From: Salvelinus alpinus
Lineage: Eukaryota > Chordata > Actinopteri > Salmoniformes > Salmonidae
NCBI RefSeq assembly: GCF_045679555.1
Contig: NC_092092.1
Coordinates: forward strand, 17,049,591 to 17,113,590
Direction of reading: 5' to 3'
DNA length: 64,000 bases
How positions within the stretch are numbered: position 1 is the first letter of the stretch; every line of letters starts with the position of its first letter. The position numbers and the translations under genes are program-made. Below the pieces are notes generated by a model. That model worked only from the letters and a program-made list of their open reading frames with translations. It did no database searches and had not been told where the DNA came from. Of this stretch, positions 10,651 through 21,868 are shown piece after piece.

Positions 10651-12122
10651 GTCGGTGGCCAAGGTACCCGGGTCGAGGGCGGACGCCTCGGCGGAAATGG
10701 AGTCCCTAGAGAAAGCAAGATCAAGATGGTGGAAAAAAGGGAGATGGTTTGTTAAAGAAGAATGGTAGAAAGTGTAAGCAGAGGGAGCTGAAGACAGAAG
10801 GAGAAATGGAAGTGAATGAGGGTGAAGTATCGGAGGTGGTCGGTGTGGTGAAGTTCTCGGAGCCCGAGGCTTGCACCGAGGATCAGGAAAAAGTTGAGTC
10901 TGTGACAGTAGGAGTGAAGTTTATGGAAAAAGTGGACCCTTGCCTTTTGGCTGATCCATTTGTGGATTTACAGTGGGTGAAAAAAGAGTTGGGTAATGTG
11001 GAATCAGTGAGGGTAACCAGAAGTGGTCTAGTGATAATTTTTGTGTTTCTGTTGGTCAGGGGAAGAAGGCACTCGGAATAAAACGAATGGGAGCAAGACA
11101 AGTGAATTGTTTCGTTCTCAAGAAAAGGGCACCAATGAAAGGAGTGATAACTGGGGTAGGAGTAGATATAAATGTTGACCAGCTGAGGGGAAAGATTCTC
11201 TGTGTATGTGATGCTTGTCGTTTGATGCGACGCAGACGCAGAGTGGGGAAACAGAAGAGTCATTGTTTGTTCTTTTGAGTTTTGAAGATGAGTCTTTGCC
11301 TGACAAAGTGAAGTTAGGATATATAAGTTATCCTGTACGAGTGTATGTGCCGAATACATTATGATGTTATAGGTGTCAAGCTTATGGGCATGTGGCAGCA
11401 GTGTGTAGGACGGAGGGTCCAAGGTGTGAGAAATGTGCAGAACGGCATGAGACAAGGGAATGTGTAGTATCGTGGAAAGTAGTGGTATGTGTTAATTGTA
11501 GGGGTTCCCATAGAGCTGGGGATCAGAAATATCCCGTGTGAGAGAGGCAGGTTGAGGTTTCCAGGGTCAAAGTAGTGCAGAAGTTGTCATATGCTGAGGT
11601 AGTGGAGAAAGTAGAGGAAGATGGGTTAAGGGGGAGGAGTGGTGAGAGTAGTAAAGATATACCAGTACAGAGGGATAGGTCAAAAAGTGATATAAGTTTC
11701 AGTAAGATTGGATTTTTAGCATTTATAGCCAATGGTTATCAACTGTACTGCAGGGATGGATCGGAAGTTGAGGTTGTGGTGGCAGCTGCAGAGAGGTATT
11801 TGGGTGTGCGAGACTTGATAGCAGAAGAGTTACAGGATGTGTTAAGTGGTGATGTCCCATCCTTTCAGGGTGATGGAATAAGGTAGGAATAAATACATTT
11901 AATTAGTGGAGTAGGGGGGTGTTCATTTTATTTTGTATAATTCTGAAATGAGTGAGTGTAGTGTTAGATGGTAGGCTATTTATTTAGCACATTTGTATTT
12001 TTCAAGTAAAGTATAGGGAGTTGTACTCCAGTCTAGTAGGTGGCGGTAATGCAACAAATTGAATGCCAACTGCCGTTAAACCTCAGAGAAGAAGAAGAAG
12101 TTAAACCTCACAGAAGAAGAAG
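10651..12122 (+). mobile_element. Non-LTR-type element with a single CCHC gag-like ORF (decayed)
   Basis: The 12-bp TAAACATTACTT at 10639-10650 recurs at 12123-12134 as a target-site duplication, and the 3' end is a GAAGAA-rich tail. The body encodes, in several broken frames, a nucleic-acid-binding ORF1-type protein. An N-terminal part lies at 10749-11081, a frame change follows at about 11085, and two zinc knuckles follow: CYRCQAYGHVAAVC (11365-11406) and CEKCAERHETREC (11425-11463). A third knuckle (CVNCRGSHRAGDQKYPV) has lost its last Cys to Tyr. A C-terminal part is at 11575-11886. No reverse transcriptase lies between the duplications, so the copy would depend on enzymes supplied in trans. 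Confidence 0.75.
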
Positions 12123-12134
12123 TAAACATTACTT

Positions 12135-14236
12135 TTCGAGGGCCGAGAAGAAAGTGGATCCAGCGTCCAAGGTAACGTCGGCTAACAAACGTACATGTTT
12201 GCGTATACTTTGAGTTACAGCTTTGATTAAAATACATATATCTGGCTCACCTGTGGAAGTTGGTGATTTCAATTGTTTAATAGATCTCGTGTGGGTCGTT
12301 AGCTGCCAAGTTTGATAGCAAACGTTAGCTAGTTTGCGTACCATCGTTTGGATTGCTGTCTATTTAGCTAGCCCAACGATATTGCTAACGTTAGCTAGCC
12401 CCAAAGAAGCTACTTTACAGTTGGCCAAAGTTGTATATACTGTCTAAACCCAGGGTCGTTACAATACGTTTCCTATCTAACTAGTTTTTAGTCGCGTTCA
12501 ATGTCTCACATTAGCTATATCCGCTATATCCGAACTAAGATTAATGGTAGTTATTTAAGTTGGCTAACTAGCTGGTTTACGAAGCTAGCTGGCGGGGTAG
12601 CGCAACGTATGCAACTTTTCTAAGCTATCTGGCTTCTATTGATACAGTTTGAGGTGTTTGCTAAGAGAACTCCCCTACATCTGGTATGCTAGTTAACTTA
12701 GCTAGCTAACTAGCTAGAGGTTATTAGTTAGCTAGGGACATTTGCATAGTTGACAGTTTATTCGTACTAGCGTTACTATAGTCGTCAACTAAGCTGCGTG
12801 GACATTATAAAGATGTGAACATTGTTATTCAGAAGATGTGTTTAAATGTGTTATTCCAATGTGTGGACATGTATTTAATCAGTAAAATAAACCTAGTTGG
12901 CTGGTTTGCTACTCTAGCCAGGTAACGTTAGCTAACGTTAACTACTTAGCTAGCTATATTTGTTAACTAGCAGCACGGGTACGCTACAAAACAGGATCAA
13001 TGAGTTCGCCAGCTAACTTTGATAGCTAAACAACCATCAATAACTATTGATTATCTGATTAACTAAGAAATATAAACTTATGTATTTGGTTGAGTCAATT
13101 AGACCATGCCAATTGATTGAATAAAGGTTAAATATGTCAGAATATTTAGGCAAGTTAGGTGGCTGACTCATTGATTATGCTTTGTAGTATGTTGCTTTGA
13201 CACAGACTTTTAGCCAGCTAGTTACAGAAACTCAAATCTTAGCTAGCAGCTATCTGGCTAGATCATATATTTCTCACAATCATGCTAGCTAGCTACCTAA
13301 GGAACCATATTATTTTCTGAAATCAGTAGGTAGTAGTGCTTTAGCATGTGTCCTGTGGTAGGGGCCTTTCTCCTTGAGGTCATCTGGAAATAGAAGGGTG
13401 TGCATTATTAGTCCTCAGAGGGTTTATTTATGAGCGCTGTTTAAGGTTATAGGTGACTGGAACAGCAGACACACTGGTTGAGAGGACCAAAGCTACAGTT
13501 GTGGTTTCCCATTACCCTTACAGTGTACCACAAATAATTTTCAACCAACTTTAACTTGGCAATGCTATCTTCCTTCTCAAATGTATCTTCTAAAATGGCT
13601 GTGTCCAGTTTCAGGTGGTTCTTTGGAATTTAGAACTCTAAAATAAATATTTGTTTTTTGCTCCATGAATTAATTAAACAATGTGTAATACGCTGCCTTG
13701 TCTATATTCAATCTTCTCTAAAGATGGTCTATTATAGTGACAAGATACTCGATTGACCATGATTTAAAAAATAAAAAATCATACAATTCCACATCAATTT
13801 ACAATGCAGAATATTGATCCTGTTACCTATGTTTGACCTCTAGGGTTGGACGATGAAATTACGTCTACCTCAACCCTTCACAGACAGAACGCAGTTACAG
13901 TAACATGTCAATAGTGACATTTGATATCTTTTCAGACAATTAAAAACAGTGCTGCATCAGATCTTTTTCAGACAGAATTCTGCTCTTGTGTAAAATGTTC
14001 TGTAGGGTTTCCTTGATAACAACAAATGTCGCTGCTGTGTTTTCTATAGTATTTTTTTATGGTATGATAGCTAGATGTGTTTTATTTCTACTAAATGTCT
14101 TGGTAAGTCATGGTACTTTGAGACTTTGAAGTACTTTTTTAGGAGATTGGTCTGCGTGCAATCAGGCTGCACGCAGCAGCTCAAGATTATTTGATTGACA
14201 GTTCTGGTTGCCTAGTAATGGATTTTACTAGGCTTT
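12135..14236. other. Gene-free AT-rich sequence with GCTAGC/ACGTTAGC motifs
   Basis: No coding region or RNA gene seen. Short palindromic words (GCTAGCTA, AACGTTAGCTA) are scattered densely from about 12190 to 13300. AGCGTCCAAG/GTAACG at 12161-12176 looks like a splice donor and could end a 5' non-coding exon, but nothing confirms it. Confidence 0.5.
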
Positions 14237-14308
14237 AGTGGAGAGACCTGGCACCATTAGTGGAGAGACCTGGCACCATTAGTGGAGAGACCTGGCACCA
14301 TTAGTGGA
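14237..14308 (+). repeat. 22-bp tandem repeat, 3.5 copies
   Basis: AGTGGAGAGACCTGGCACCA followed by TT is repeated three times, with a partial fourth copy. Confidence 0.9.
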
Positions 14309-14455
14309 GAGCACGAGGCCAGTGCGAGGGAGAGGAAGGCAGAAGCCTGCTCATGTTTTGGTAATCTGCATCTCGCAATGTATTGCATGCCTTGTAAATT
14401 CAGTAAGTAGCCTAAAGTTGGCCTCTTCTTCCTCTCTGGTTTTATTTGAATTATA

Positions 14456-15298
14456 CAACTTCCCCCAGGCCTTTATACCCTGTCGGCTATAACTTCCCCC
14501 AGGCCTTTATACCCTGACGGCTATAACTTCCCCCAGGTCTTCGTACCCTGTCGGCTATAACTTCCCCCAGGCCTTCGTACCCTGACGGCTATAACTTCCC
14601 CCAGGCCTTCGTACCCTGTCGGCTATAACTTCCCCCAGGCCTTTGTACCCTGTCGGCTATAACTTCCCCCAGGCCTTTGTACCCTGTCGGCTATAACTTC
14701 CCCCAGGCCTTCGTACCCTGACGGCTATAACTTCCCCCAGGCCTTTGTACCCTGTCGGCTATAACTTCCCCCAGGCCTTCGTACCCTGTCGGCTATAACT
14801 TCCCCCAGGCCTTCGTACCCTGTCGGCTATAACTTCCCCCAGGCCTTCGTACCCTGTCGGCTATAACTTCCCCCAGGCCTTCGTACCCTGTCGGCTATAA
14901 CTTCCCCCAGGCCTTCGTACCCTGACGGCTATAACTTCCCCCAGGCCTTTGTACCCTGTCGGCTATAACTTCCCCCAGGCCTTCGTACCCTGACGGCTAT
15001 AACTTCCCCCAGGCCTTCGTACCCTGTCGGCTATAACTTCCCCCAGGCCTTCGTACCCTGTCGGCTATAACTTCCCCCAGGCCTTCGTACCCTGTCGGCT
15101 ATAACTTCCCCCAGGCCTTCGTACCCTGACGGCTATAACTTCCCCCAGGCCTTTGTACCCTATCGGCTATAACTTCCCCCAGGCCTTCGTACCCTGTCGG
15201 CTATAACTTCCCCCAGGCCTTCGTACCCTGTCGGCTATAACTTCCCCCAGGCCTTTGTACCCTGTCGGCTATAACTTCCCCCAGGCCTTCGTAGCATA
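14456..15298. repeat. 34-bp minisatellite, about 25 copies
   Basis: Units read CTTCCCCCAGGCCTTCGTAC then CCTGTCGGCTATAA. Variation is almost confined to two positions: CTTCGTA, CTTTGTA or TTTATA, and TGTCGG or TGACGG. No coding role seen. Confidence 0.95.
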
Positions 15299-15328
15299 TT
15301 AGAAGTTAAATCATTTTGTTGACCTAAT

Positions 15329-15595
15329 TCACACTCTCATCGACCTCCATACAAAAATTCTTAATTTTGTAAGCTTATTTTTCATGGGCAGAGGAAAACC
15401 TCTTGCTTCACGTCTTCCTCTGACTTCTTTCATTGATTGAAACAGGTGATTTGTTATCATGACGTGGCACTTTGGGGTGGACCCACCTGTCTCGATCAAA
15501 GGTTGGAAATCGTCAAAACAGCAGTGTACACCTTGTTGGATTACTTCATGGAGCGTTTTCAGAGCATTTTCTAAATTCAAACGAACTACCTGCAA
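15329..15595 (-). pseudogene. Unrecognised 88-codon open frame
   Basis: An isolated minus-strand frame from ATG to stop, with ordinary amino-acid composition, an N-terminal amphipathic stretch (LNLENALKTLHEVIQQGV) and a basic C-terminus (KLTKLRIFVWRSMRV). No motif is recognised. It could be an exon or relic of a transposon-encoded protein. The flanking bases 15299-15328 and 15596-15985 hold no other feature apart from TGAGACAT/ATGTCTCA-type inverted words near 15630-15770. Confidence 0.25.
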
Positions 15596-15985
15596 CTGGA
15601 CACAGACATTTTACCCATCACCTTGGTCTTGAGACATGCAATTGAGACGTCTCAAGATGTCTATCATCTTAAACATTTTGAAGACATGTCAATGCAATGT
15701 CCTGAGACATTTTGTGTGTCTTCAAGACACTAATGTCAAATAGTGCTATGTCTTGAGACATTTTAGGAATGTTGGAAATTTTGAAATTCATGGAACATTC
15801 TTCAGTTAACTCACAGTTGATGCAAGACACAAAAACAACAATCTGTCAAACCTGGAGGATTTACAAATGTTTTTTTTCTACTTGAGGTAAGCAAGCAAAG
15901 CATTTTAATATGTAATTCTGGTCTTTTCTGTGCAGTTTTATTAAATAGACTACATCTAAATCTTACCAAAAAATATCTATATATA

Positions 15986-17330
15986 CAGTTGAATTCGGAA
16001 GTTTACATACTCTTAGGTTGGAGTCATTAAAACTAGTTTTTCAACCACTCCACAAATTTCTTGTTAACAAACTATAGTTTTGGCAAGTCGGTTAGGACAT
16101 CTACTTTGTGCATGACACAAGTAATTTTTCCAACAATTATTTACAGACAGATTATTTCACTTATAATTCACTGTATCACAATTCCAGTGGGTCAGAAGTT
16201 TACATACACTAAGTTTACTGTGCCTTTAAACCGCTTTGAAAATTCCAGAAAATGATGTCATGGCTTTAGAAGCTTCTGATAGGCTAATTGACATAATTTG
16301 AGTCAATTGGAGGTGTACCTGTGTATGTATTTTAAGGACTACCTTCAAACTCAGTGCCTCTTTGCTTGACATCATGGGAAAATCAAAAGAAATCAGCCAA
16401 GACCTCAGAAAAAAAAATTGTAGACCTCCACAAGTCTGGTTCATCCTTGGTAGCAATTCCCAAATGCCTGAAGGTACCATGTTCATCTGTACAAACAATA
16501 GTACGCAAGTATAAACACCATGGGACCACGCAGCCGTCATACCGCTCAGGAAGGAGACACGTTCTGTCTCCTAGAGATGAACGTACTTTGGTGTGAAAAG
16601 TACAAATCAATCACAGAACAACAGCAACGTACCTTGTGAAGATGCTGGAGGAAACAGGTACAAAAGTATCTATATCCACAGTAAAACGTGAAGCACGGGG
16701 TGGCAGCGTCATGTTGTGGGGGTGCTTTGCAGGAGGGACTGGTGCACTTCACAAAATAGATGGCATCATGAGGATGGAAGATTATGTGGATATATTGAAG
16801 CAACATCTCAAGACATCAGTCAGGAAGTTAAAGCTTGGTCGCAAATGGGTCTTCCAAATGGACAATGACCCCAAACATACTTCCAGAGCTGTGGCAAAAT
16901 GGCTTAAGGACAACAAAGTCACGGTATTGGAGTGGCCATCACAAAGACCTGACCTCATTCCTGTAGAAAATTTGTGGGCAGAACTGAAAAAGCGTGTGCG
17001 AGCAAGGAGGCCTACAAACCTGACTCAGTTACACCAGCTCTGTCAGGAGGAATGGGCCAAAATTCACCCAACTTATTGTGGGAAGCTTGTGGAAGGCTAC
17101 CTGAAATGTTTGACTCAAGTTAAACCATTTAAAGGCAATGCTACCAAATACTAATTGAGTGTATGTAAACTTCTGACCCACTGGGATTGTGATACAGTGA
17201 AATAATCTCTGTAAACAATTGTTGGAAAAATGACTTGTCATGCACAAAGTAGATGTCCTAACCGACTTGCCAAAACTATAGTTTGTTAACAAGAAATTTG
17301 TGGAGTGGTTGAAATACGAGTTCAACTCTG
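15986..17330 (+). mobile_element. Sleeping-Beauty-type Tc1 element, internally deleted and inactivated
   Basis: The left end begins CAGTTGAATTCGGAAGTTTA after a TA dinucleotide. A second inner direct repeat, GTCAGAAGTTTACATACACT, lies near 16192, so the IR/DR structure is visible. The right inner repeat is at about 17159, but the right outer repeat is collapsed to a short TTCAAC end. Transposase remains: start ATG 16374, frame lost in the A run near 16410, HTH region (KYKHHGTTQPSYRSGRR) read in 16354-16596, then TGA where the family has CGA. After an internal deletion the frame 16636-17154 gives HKIDGIMR, FQMDNDPKHTS and ENLWAELKKRVRARRP. The segment with the first catalytic Asp is gone. Confidence 0.9.
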
Positions 17331-17355
17331 TGTGTGTTTTATAGACAGACAGATC

Positions 17356-18237
17356 CAGTAAAACATTTCCAGACCTACTCATTCAAGGGTTTTTGTTTTA
17401 TTTTTCAATTTTCTACATTGTAGAATAATAGTGAAGACATCAAAACTATGAAATAACACACATGGAATCATGTAGTAACCAAAACTAATGTTAAACTAAT
17501 CAAAATATATTTTAGATTCTTCAAAGGAGCTACCCTTTGCCTTGATGACAGCTTTGCACACTCTTGGCACTCTCAACCAGCTTCACCTGGAATGCTTTTC
17601 CAATAGTCTTGAAGGAGTTCCCACATATGCTGAGTATTTGTTGGCTGCTTTTCCTTCACTCTGCGGTCCAACTCATCTCAATTGGGTTGTGGTCGGGGGA
17701 TTGTGGAGGCCAGGTCATCTGATGCAGCACTCCATCATTCTCCTTGGTCAAATAGCCCTTAGACAGCCTGGAGGTGTGTTGGGTCATTGTCCTGCTGAAA
17801 AACAAATGATAGTCCAACTAAGTGCCAACCAGATGGGATGGCGTATCGCTGCATAATGCTGTGGTAGCCATGTTGGTTAAGTGTGCCATGCAGAGATCAT
17901 CCGTTCACCTACTGTTTCTCAAAGACACGGCGGTTGGAAACAAATAATACCAATTTGGATTCAGACCAAAGGACAGATTTCCACAGGTCTAATGTCATTT
18001 ACTCGTGTTTCTTGGCCCAAGCAAGTCTCTTCTTATTATTGGTGACCATTAGTAGTGGCTTCTTTGCGTGAATCAGGCCTTCATGGTCGAATTGCTGCAG
18101 TCTCCTCTGCGTACACTTTTTTTTGTTGCTTACAACATGATTCCATATGTGTTCTTTAATAGTTTACAATGTAGAAAATAGTAAAAATAAAGCAACCCTG
18201 GAATGAGTAGGTGTCCAAACCTTTGACTGGTACTGTG
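17356..18237 (-). mobile_element. Tc1-like element of the ACTGGTACTG family, near full span, decayed
   Basis: It starts only about 25 bp after the previous element. The left terminus is diverged (CAGTAAAACATTTCCAGACC) and the right terminus is GTCCAAACCTTTGACTGGTACTG. The minus strand carries a broken transposase: the CTCAATTGGGTTGTGGTCGG region encodes the DLNPIE-like motif. Many indels; no continuous frame. At about 880 bp it is shorter than intact Tc1 elements (1.3-1.6 kb), so interior sequence is missing. Confidence 0.75.
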
Positions 18238-18289
18238 TGTGTGTGAGATATATGCCTAAAATACATTTGATAAATAGCTGATGCATGTA

Positions 18290-18810
18290 TTGGTCAGGAT
18301 GCCAACCTCGTGCTGCAGAGTAGACTGGACTTATCTGACTGCTGACCTCTCTACATGGATAGTCTAAGGTAAGACTGGATGCTTATCTGCGTCTTCCTTT
18401 TACATGTGCTTTGATAGTTATTGTGTAGTGAACATGTACTATTTTTCTTTTGACAGGATATGAGGATGGAAGACATCAGCTGTCACCCAGAAAATACAAG
18501 TGAGGACAGTGTGCTTAACTGATTCATGTCAAGCAGCCCTCGTGGACGACATTCTGCTTCAGGTGAGCTATTCACAATTAAGGTACAAGAAAATGGCAGG
18601 TTAGAGGTGATATTGTTATTGCTGTGTTTGATACGTACTGACATTGTATTTTCCTGCAGGTTAAGAGCAGCTCTGAGATCCCCCAACAAGATATGACTCT
18701 CTGTCTATAAAGACTTGAAGAGTTGTTTGGTGCTCTGTACCACCTTTACCAAAAGCTGTTTTGTTGCATCTGAAAAGGTTATTTTGGTCAATAAATCTTG
18801 ATTACTTTGA
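18290..18810 (+). ncRNA. Possible small spliced transcript (three exon candidates and poly(A) signal)
   Basis: Candidate exon a ends at donor AAG/GTAAGAC (about 18369). Candidate exon b runs from TTTTGACAG/GATATGAGG (about 18457) to CTTCAG/GTGAGC (18564). Candidate exon c runs from TTCCTGCAG/GTTAAG (18660) through AATAAA near 18791, followed by a T/GT-rich stretch. Both introns are under 100 bp with good borders. Joined frames are short; the longest through b and c (about 45 codons) has no ATG, so a non-coding RNA or the 3' end of an unseen gene is more likely than a protein gene. Based on splice and poly(A) consensus only. Confidence 0.3.
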
Positions 18811-19159
18811 TTTGGTGTGCAATACAATTTATGGTATGGATTTGCGTGGCTGTTATAGTGATTTGATTCGTATTTATAACTAATAAAACATGAATATAAT
18901 TTCTTGTCATAATGAAACACCTCTACTTCTTGGCATTTTCCGTGTTGACTGACCTTCATCTCTTAAAGTAATGATGGACTGTCGTTTCTCTTTGCTTATT
19001 TGAGCTGTTCTTGCCATAAAATGGACTTTGTCTTTTACCAAATAGGGCTATTTTCTGTATACCATCCCTACCTTGTCACAACACAACTGATTGGCTCAAC
19101 ACTTTAGGAGTAATGTCAAATAAATTCCACAAATTAACATTAAACAAAGCACACCTGTT
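18811..19159. other. Intergenic, nothing recognised
   Basis: AT-rich sequence without a credible ORF, RNA gene or repeat. Confidence 0.5.
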
Positions 19160-20395
19160 AACTTCTTAACGGGATCGATATGACAACAGCCAGTGAAAGT
19201 TCAGGGCGCCAAATTCAAACAACAGAAATCTCATAAAAATTCCTCAAGCATACAAGTATTTCACACCATTTTAAAGATACACTTCTTGTTAATCCCACCA
19301 CAGTGTCCGCTTTCAAAAATGCTTTACAGCGAAAGCACCACAAACGATTGTTGGGTCACCGCAAAATCACAGAAAAATACAGCCATTTTTCCAGCCATAG
19401 ACATGAGTCACAAAAAGCAGAAATAGAGATAAAATGAATCACTAACTTTTGATGATCTTCATCAGATGACACTCATAGGACTTCATGTTACACAATACAT
19501 ATATGTTTTGTTCGATAAAGTTCATATTTATATCCAAAAACCTCAGTTTACATTGGCGCCATGTTCAGAAATGCCTCCAAAATATCCGGAGAAATTGCAG
19601 AGAGCCACGTCAAATAACAGAAATACTCATCATAAACTTTGATGAAAGATACATGTTTTACATAGAATTAAAGATACACTTGTTCTTAATGCAACCGCTG
19701 TGTCAGATTTCAAAAAAGCTTTACGGCAAAAGCACAATATTCAATAATCTGAGAACAGCGTTCAGGCACAAAAGCAAGCCATATTGTGGAGTCAACAAAA
19801 GTCATAAATAACATAAATCTTCACTTTGCTGATCTTTGTTGGAATGCACTCCCAGGACTCCCACTTCCACAAGAAATGTTTGTTTTGTTTGGTAATGTCC
19901 ATCATTTATATCCAAATAGCTACTTTTGTTAATTAACGTGTTTGGTAAACAAATCCAAAGTCACGAAGCGCGTTCACTAAAAGCAGACAATGTCAAAAAG
20001 TTCCGTAACAGTCAGAAACATGTCAAACGATGTATTGAATCAATCTTTAGGATGTTTTTAACATAAATCTTCAATGTTCCAACCGGAGAATTCCATTGTC
20101 TTCAGAAGTGCGATGGAACAGAGCTCGCTCTCACATGAACGCGCATGGTCAGTGCATGTTCAGGTCATGGCAGCCCTTACTCATTCCCCTCCTTCGGCCC
20201 ACCTCACAGTAGAAGCATGAGACAAGGTTCTAAAGACTGTTGACATCTATAGTGGAAGCCGTAGGAAGTGCAAACGGACCCATATCCCACTGTGTATTCG
20301 ATAGGCGATGAGTTGAAAACCTACAAATCTCAAATTTCCCACTTCCTGGTTGGATCTTTTTCTCAGGTTTTTACCTGCCATATGAGTTCTGTTAT
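19160..20395. mobile_element. Dispersed salmonid repeat with two homologous halves
   Basis: It starts near TTAACTTCTTAACGGGATCG and ends near CTTCCTGGTTGGATC. Two diverged halves follow each other with an offset of about 396 bp: TTTAAAGATACACTTCTTGT (19271) against ATTAAAGATACACTTGTTCT (19667), each followed by an AAGCTTTACGGCAAAAGCAC-like word. No coding capacity; class unknown. Recognised as a common salmonid repeat from memory. Confidence 0.5.
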
Positions 20396-20505
20396 ACTTC
20401 ATAGTTATATTTCATAGTTTTAATGTCTTCACTTATTCTACAATGTAGAGAATATTAAAAAATAAAAACCCTTGAATGAGTAGGTGTGTACTGTGTGTGT
20501 GTATA
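20396..20505. mobile_element. Solo Tc1-like terminal repeat and TG microsatellite
   Basis: The same terminal family as 10070-10200 (TTTCATAGTTTTAATGTCTT, CCCTTGAATGAGTAGGTGTG), truncated at its tip and followed by TGTGTGTGTATATATAC. Confidence 0.65.
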
Positions 20506-20609
20506 TATACACAGTGCATTTGGAATGTATTCAGACCCCTTCCACATTTTGTTACATTTATTTAATTAATTAATGTATTTCTTCAACCTACACACAATAG
20601 CCCATAATG

Positions 20610-21380
20610 CATGTGCAGACCAGCTGGCTGGAGTGTTTACGGACATATTCAATCGCTCCCTATCCCCGTCTGCTGTCCCCAGATGCAAGATGGCCACCAT
20701 TCTTCCTGTACACAAGAAGGCAAAGAGAACTGAACTAAATGACTACCGCCTCGTAGCACTCACTTCTGTCATCATGAAGTGCTTTGAGGCAAGTTAAGGA
20801 TCATATCACCTCTACCGTACCTGACACCCTAGACCCGCTTCAGTTTGCATCCCGTCCAACAGGTCCTCAGACGATGCAATCGCCATCACACTGCCCTATC
20901 CCATCTGAACAAGAGGAATACCTATGTAAGAATGCTGTTCATGGACTATAGCATTCAACACCATTGTATCCTCCAAGCTCATCAAGTTGGAGGCCCTGGG
21001 TCTCAACCCCGCCCTGTGCAATTGGGTCCTGGACTTCCTGACGGGCCGCCCCCCAGCTGGTGAAGGTACAAAAAACATCTCCACTTCGCTGAACGTCAAC
21101 ACAGGTGCCCCACAAGGGTGCGTGCTCAGTCCCCTTCTGTACTCCCTGTTCACCAACGACTGCGTGGCCATGCACGCCTCCAACTTAATCAAGTTTGCAA
21201 ACGACACAACAGTAGTGGGCTTGATTACCAACAATGACGAGACAGCCTACAGGGAGGAGGTGAGACCCCTCGAAGTGTGGTGTCAGGAAAACAACCTCTC
21301 TCTCAACGTCAACGAAACAAAGGAGACGATCGTGGACTTCAGGAAACAGCAGAGGGAGCACCTCCCCCTATCCAACTAAC
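20610..21380 (+). mobile_element. CR1/L2-like LINE reverse transcriptase fragment
   Basis: The frames 20573-20797, 20845-21063 and 20987-21379 read successive RT segments: [70 protein letters not shown], then [17 protein letters not shown] and ENNLSLNVNETKE. The catalytic box is FAND instead of FADD, and at least two frameshifts break it. Truncated at both ends. Confidence 0.85.
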
Positions 21381-21868
21381 TAAATATGCAGGTTTAAAAA
21401 AATATACTTCTGTGTATTGATTTTGAGAAAGGCATTGATGTTTATGTTTAGGTACATTTGTGCTTTTGTTAAAACATCACCTGTTTGGCAAAGTTGAAGT
21501 AGGCTGTGATTCAATGATAAATGATCAGGCACCGCATTGATTATATGCAACGTAGGACAAGTTAGTTAACCTAGGGATATCATCAACCATGTGTAGTTAA
21601 CCTAGGGATATCATCAACCATGTGTAGTTAAGTAGTGATTATGTGAGGATTGATTGTTTTTGATAAGATAAGTTTAATGCTAGCTAGCAACTTACCTTGG
21701 CTCCTTGCAGCCACAAGGTCCTTTTGATGCTGCACTCGCGTAACAGGTGTTCGGCCACGCAGTTTCCTCGTGGATTGCAATGTAATTGGCCGTAATCGGC
21801 GTCCAAAAAAGCAGATTACTGATTGTTATAACTTGAAATCGACCCTAATTAATCGGTCGACCTCTATT
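21381..21868. mobile_element. Dispersed salmonid element ending in TCGGTCGACCTCTA
   Basis: It begins near CTAAATATGCAGGTTTAAAA and ends at AATTAATCGGTCGACCTCTA; I recognise both ends as those of a common salmonid repeat. It contains a 31-bp tandem duplication (TAACCTAGGGATATCATCAA, 21568-21628). No coding frame. It sits between the LINE fragment and the Tc1 body. Confidence 0.55.

Noticed and set aside
14456..15298. CRISPR-like array
   Set aside because: The units are contiguous with no unique spacers, and the context is a vertebrate genome. The same applies to all other arrays here.
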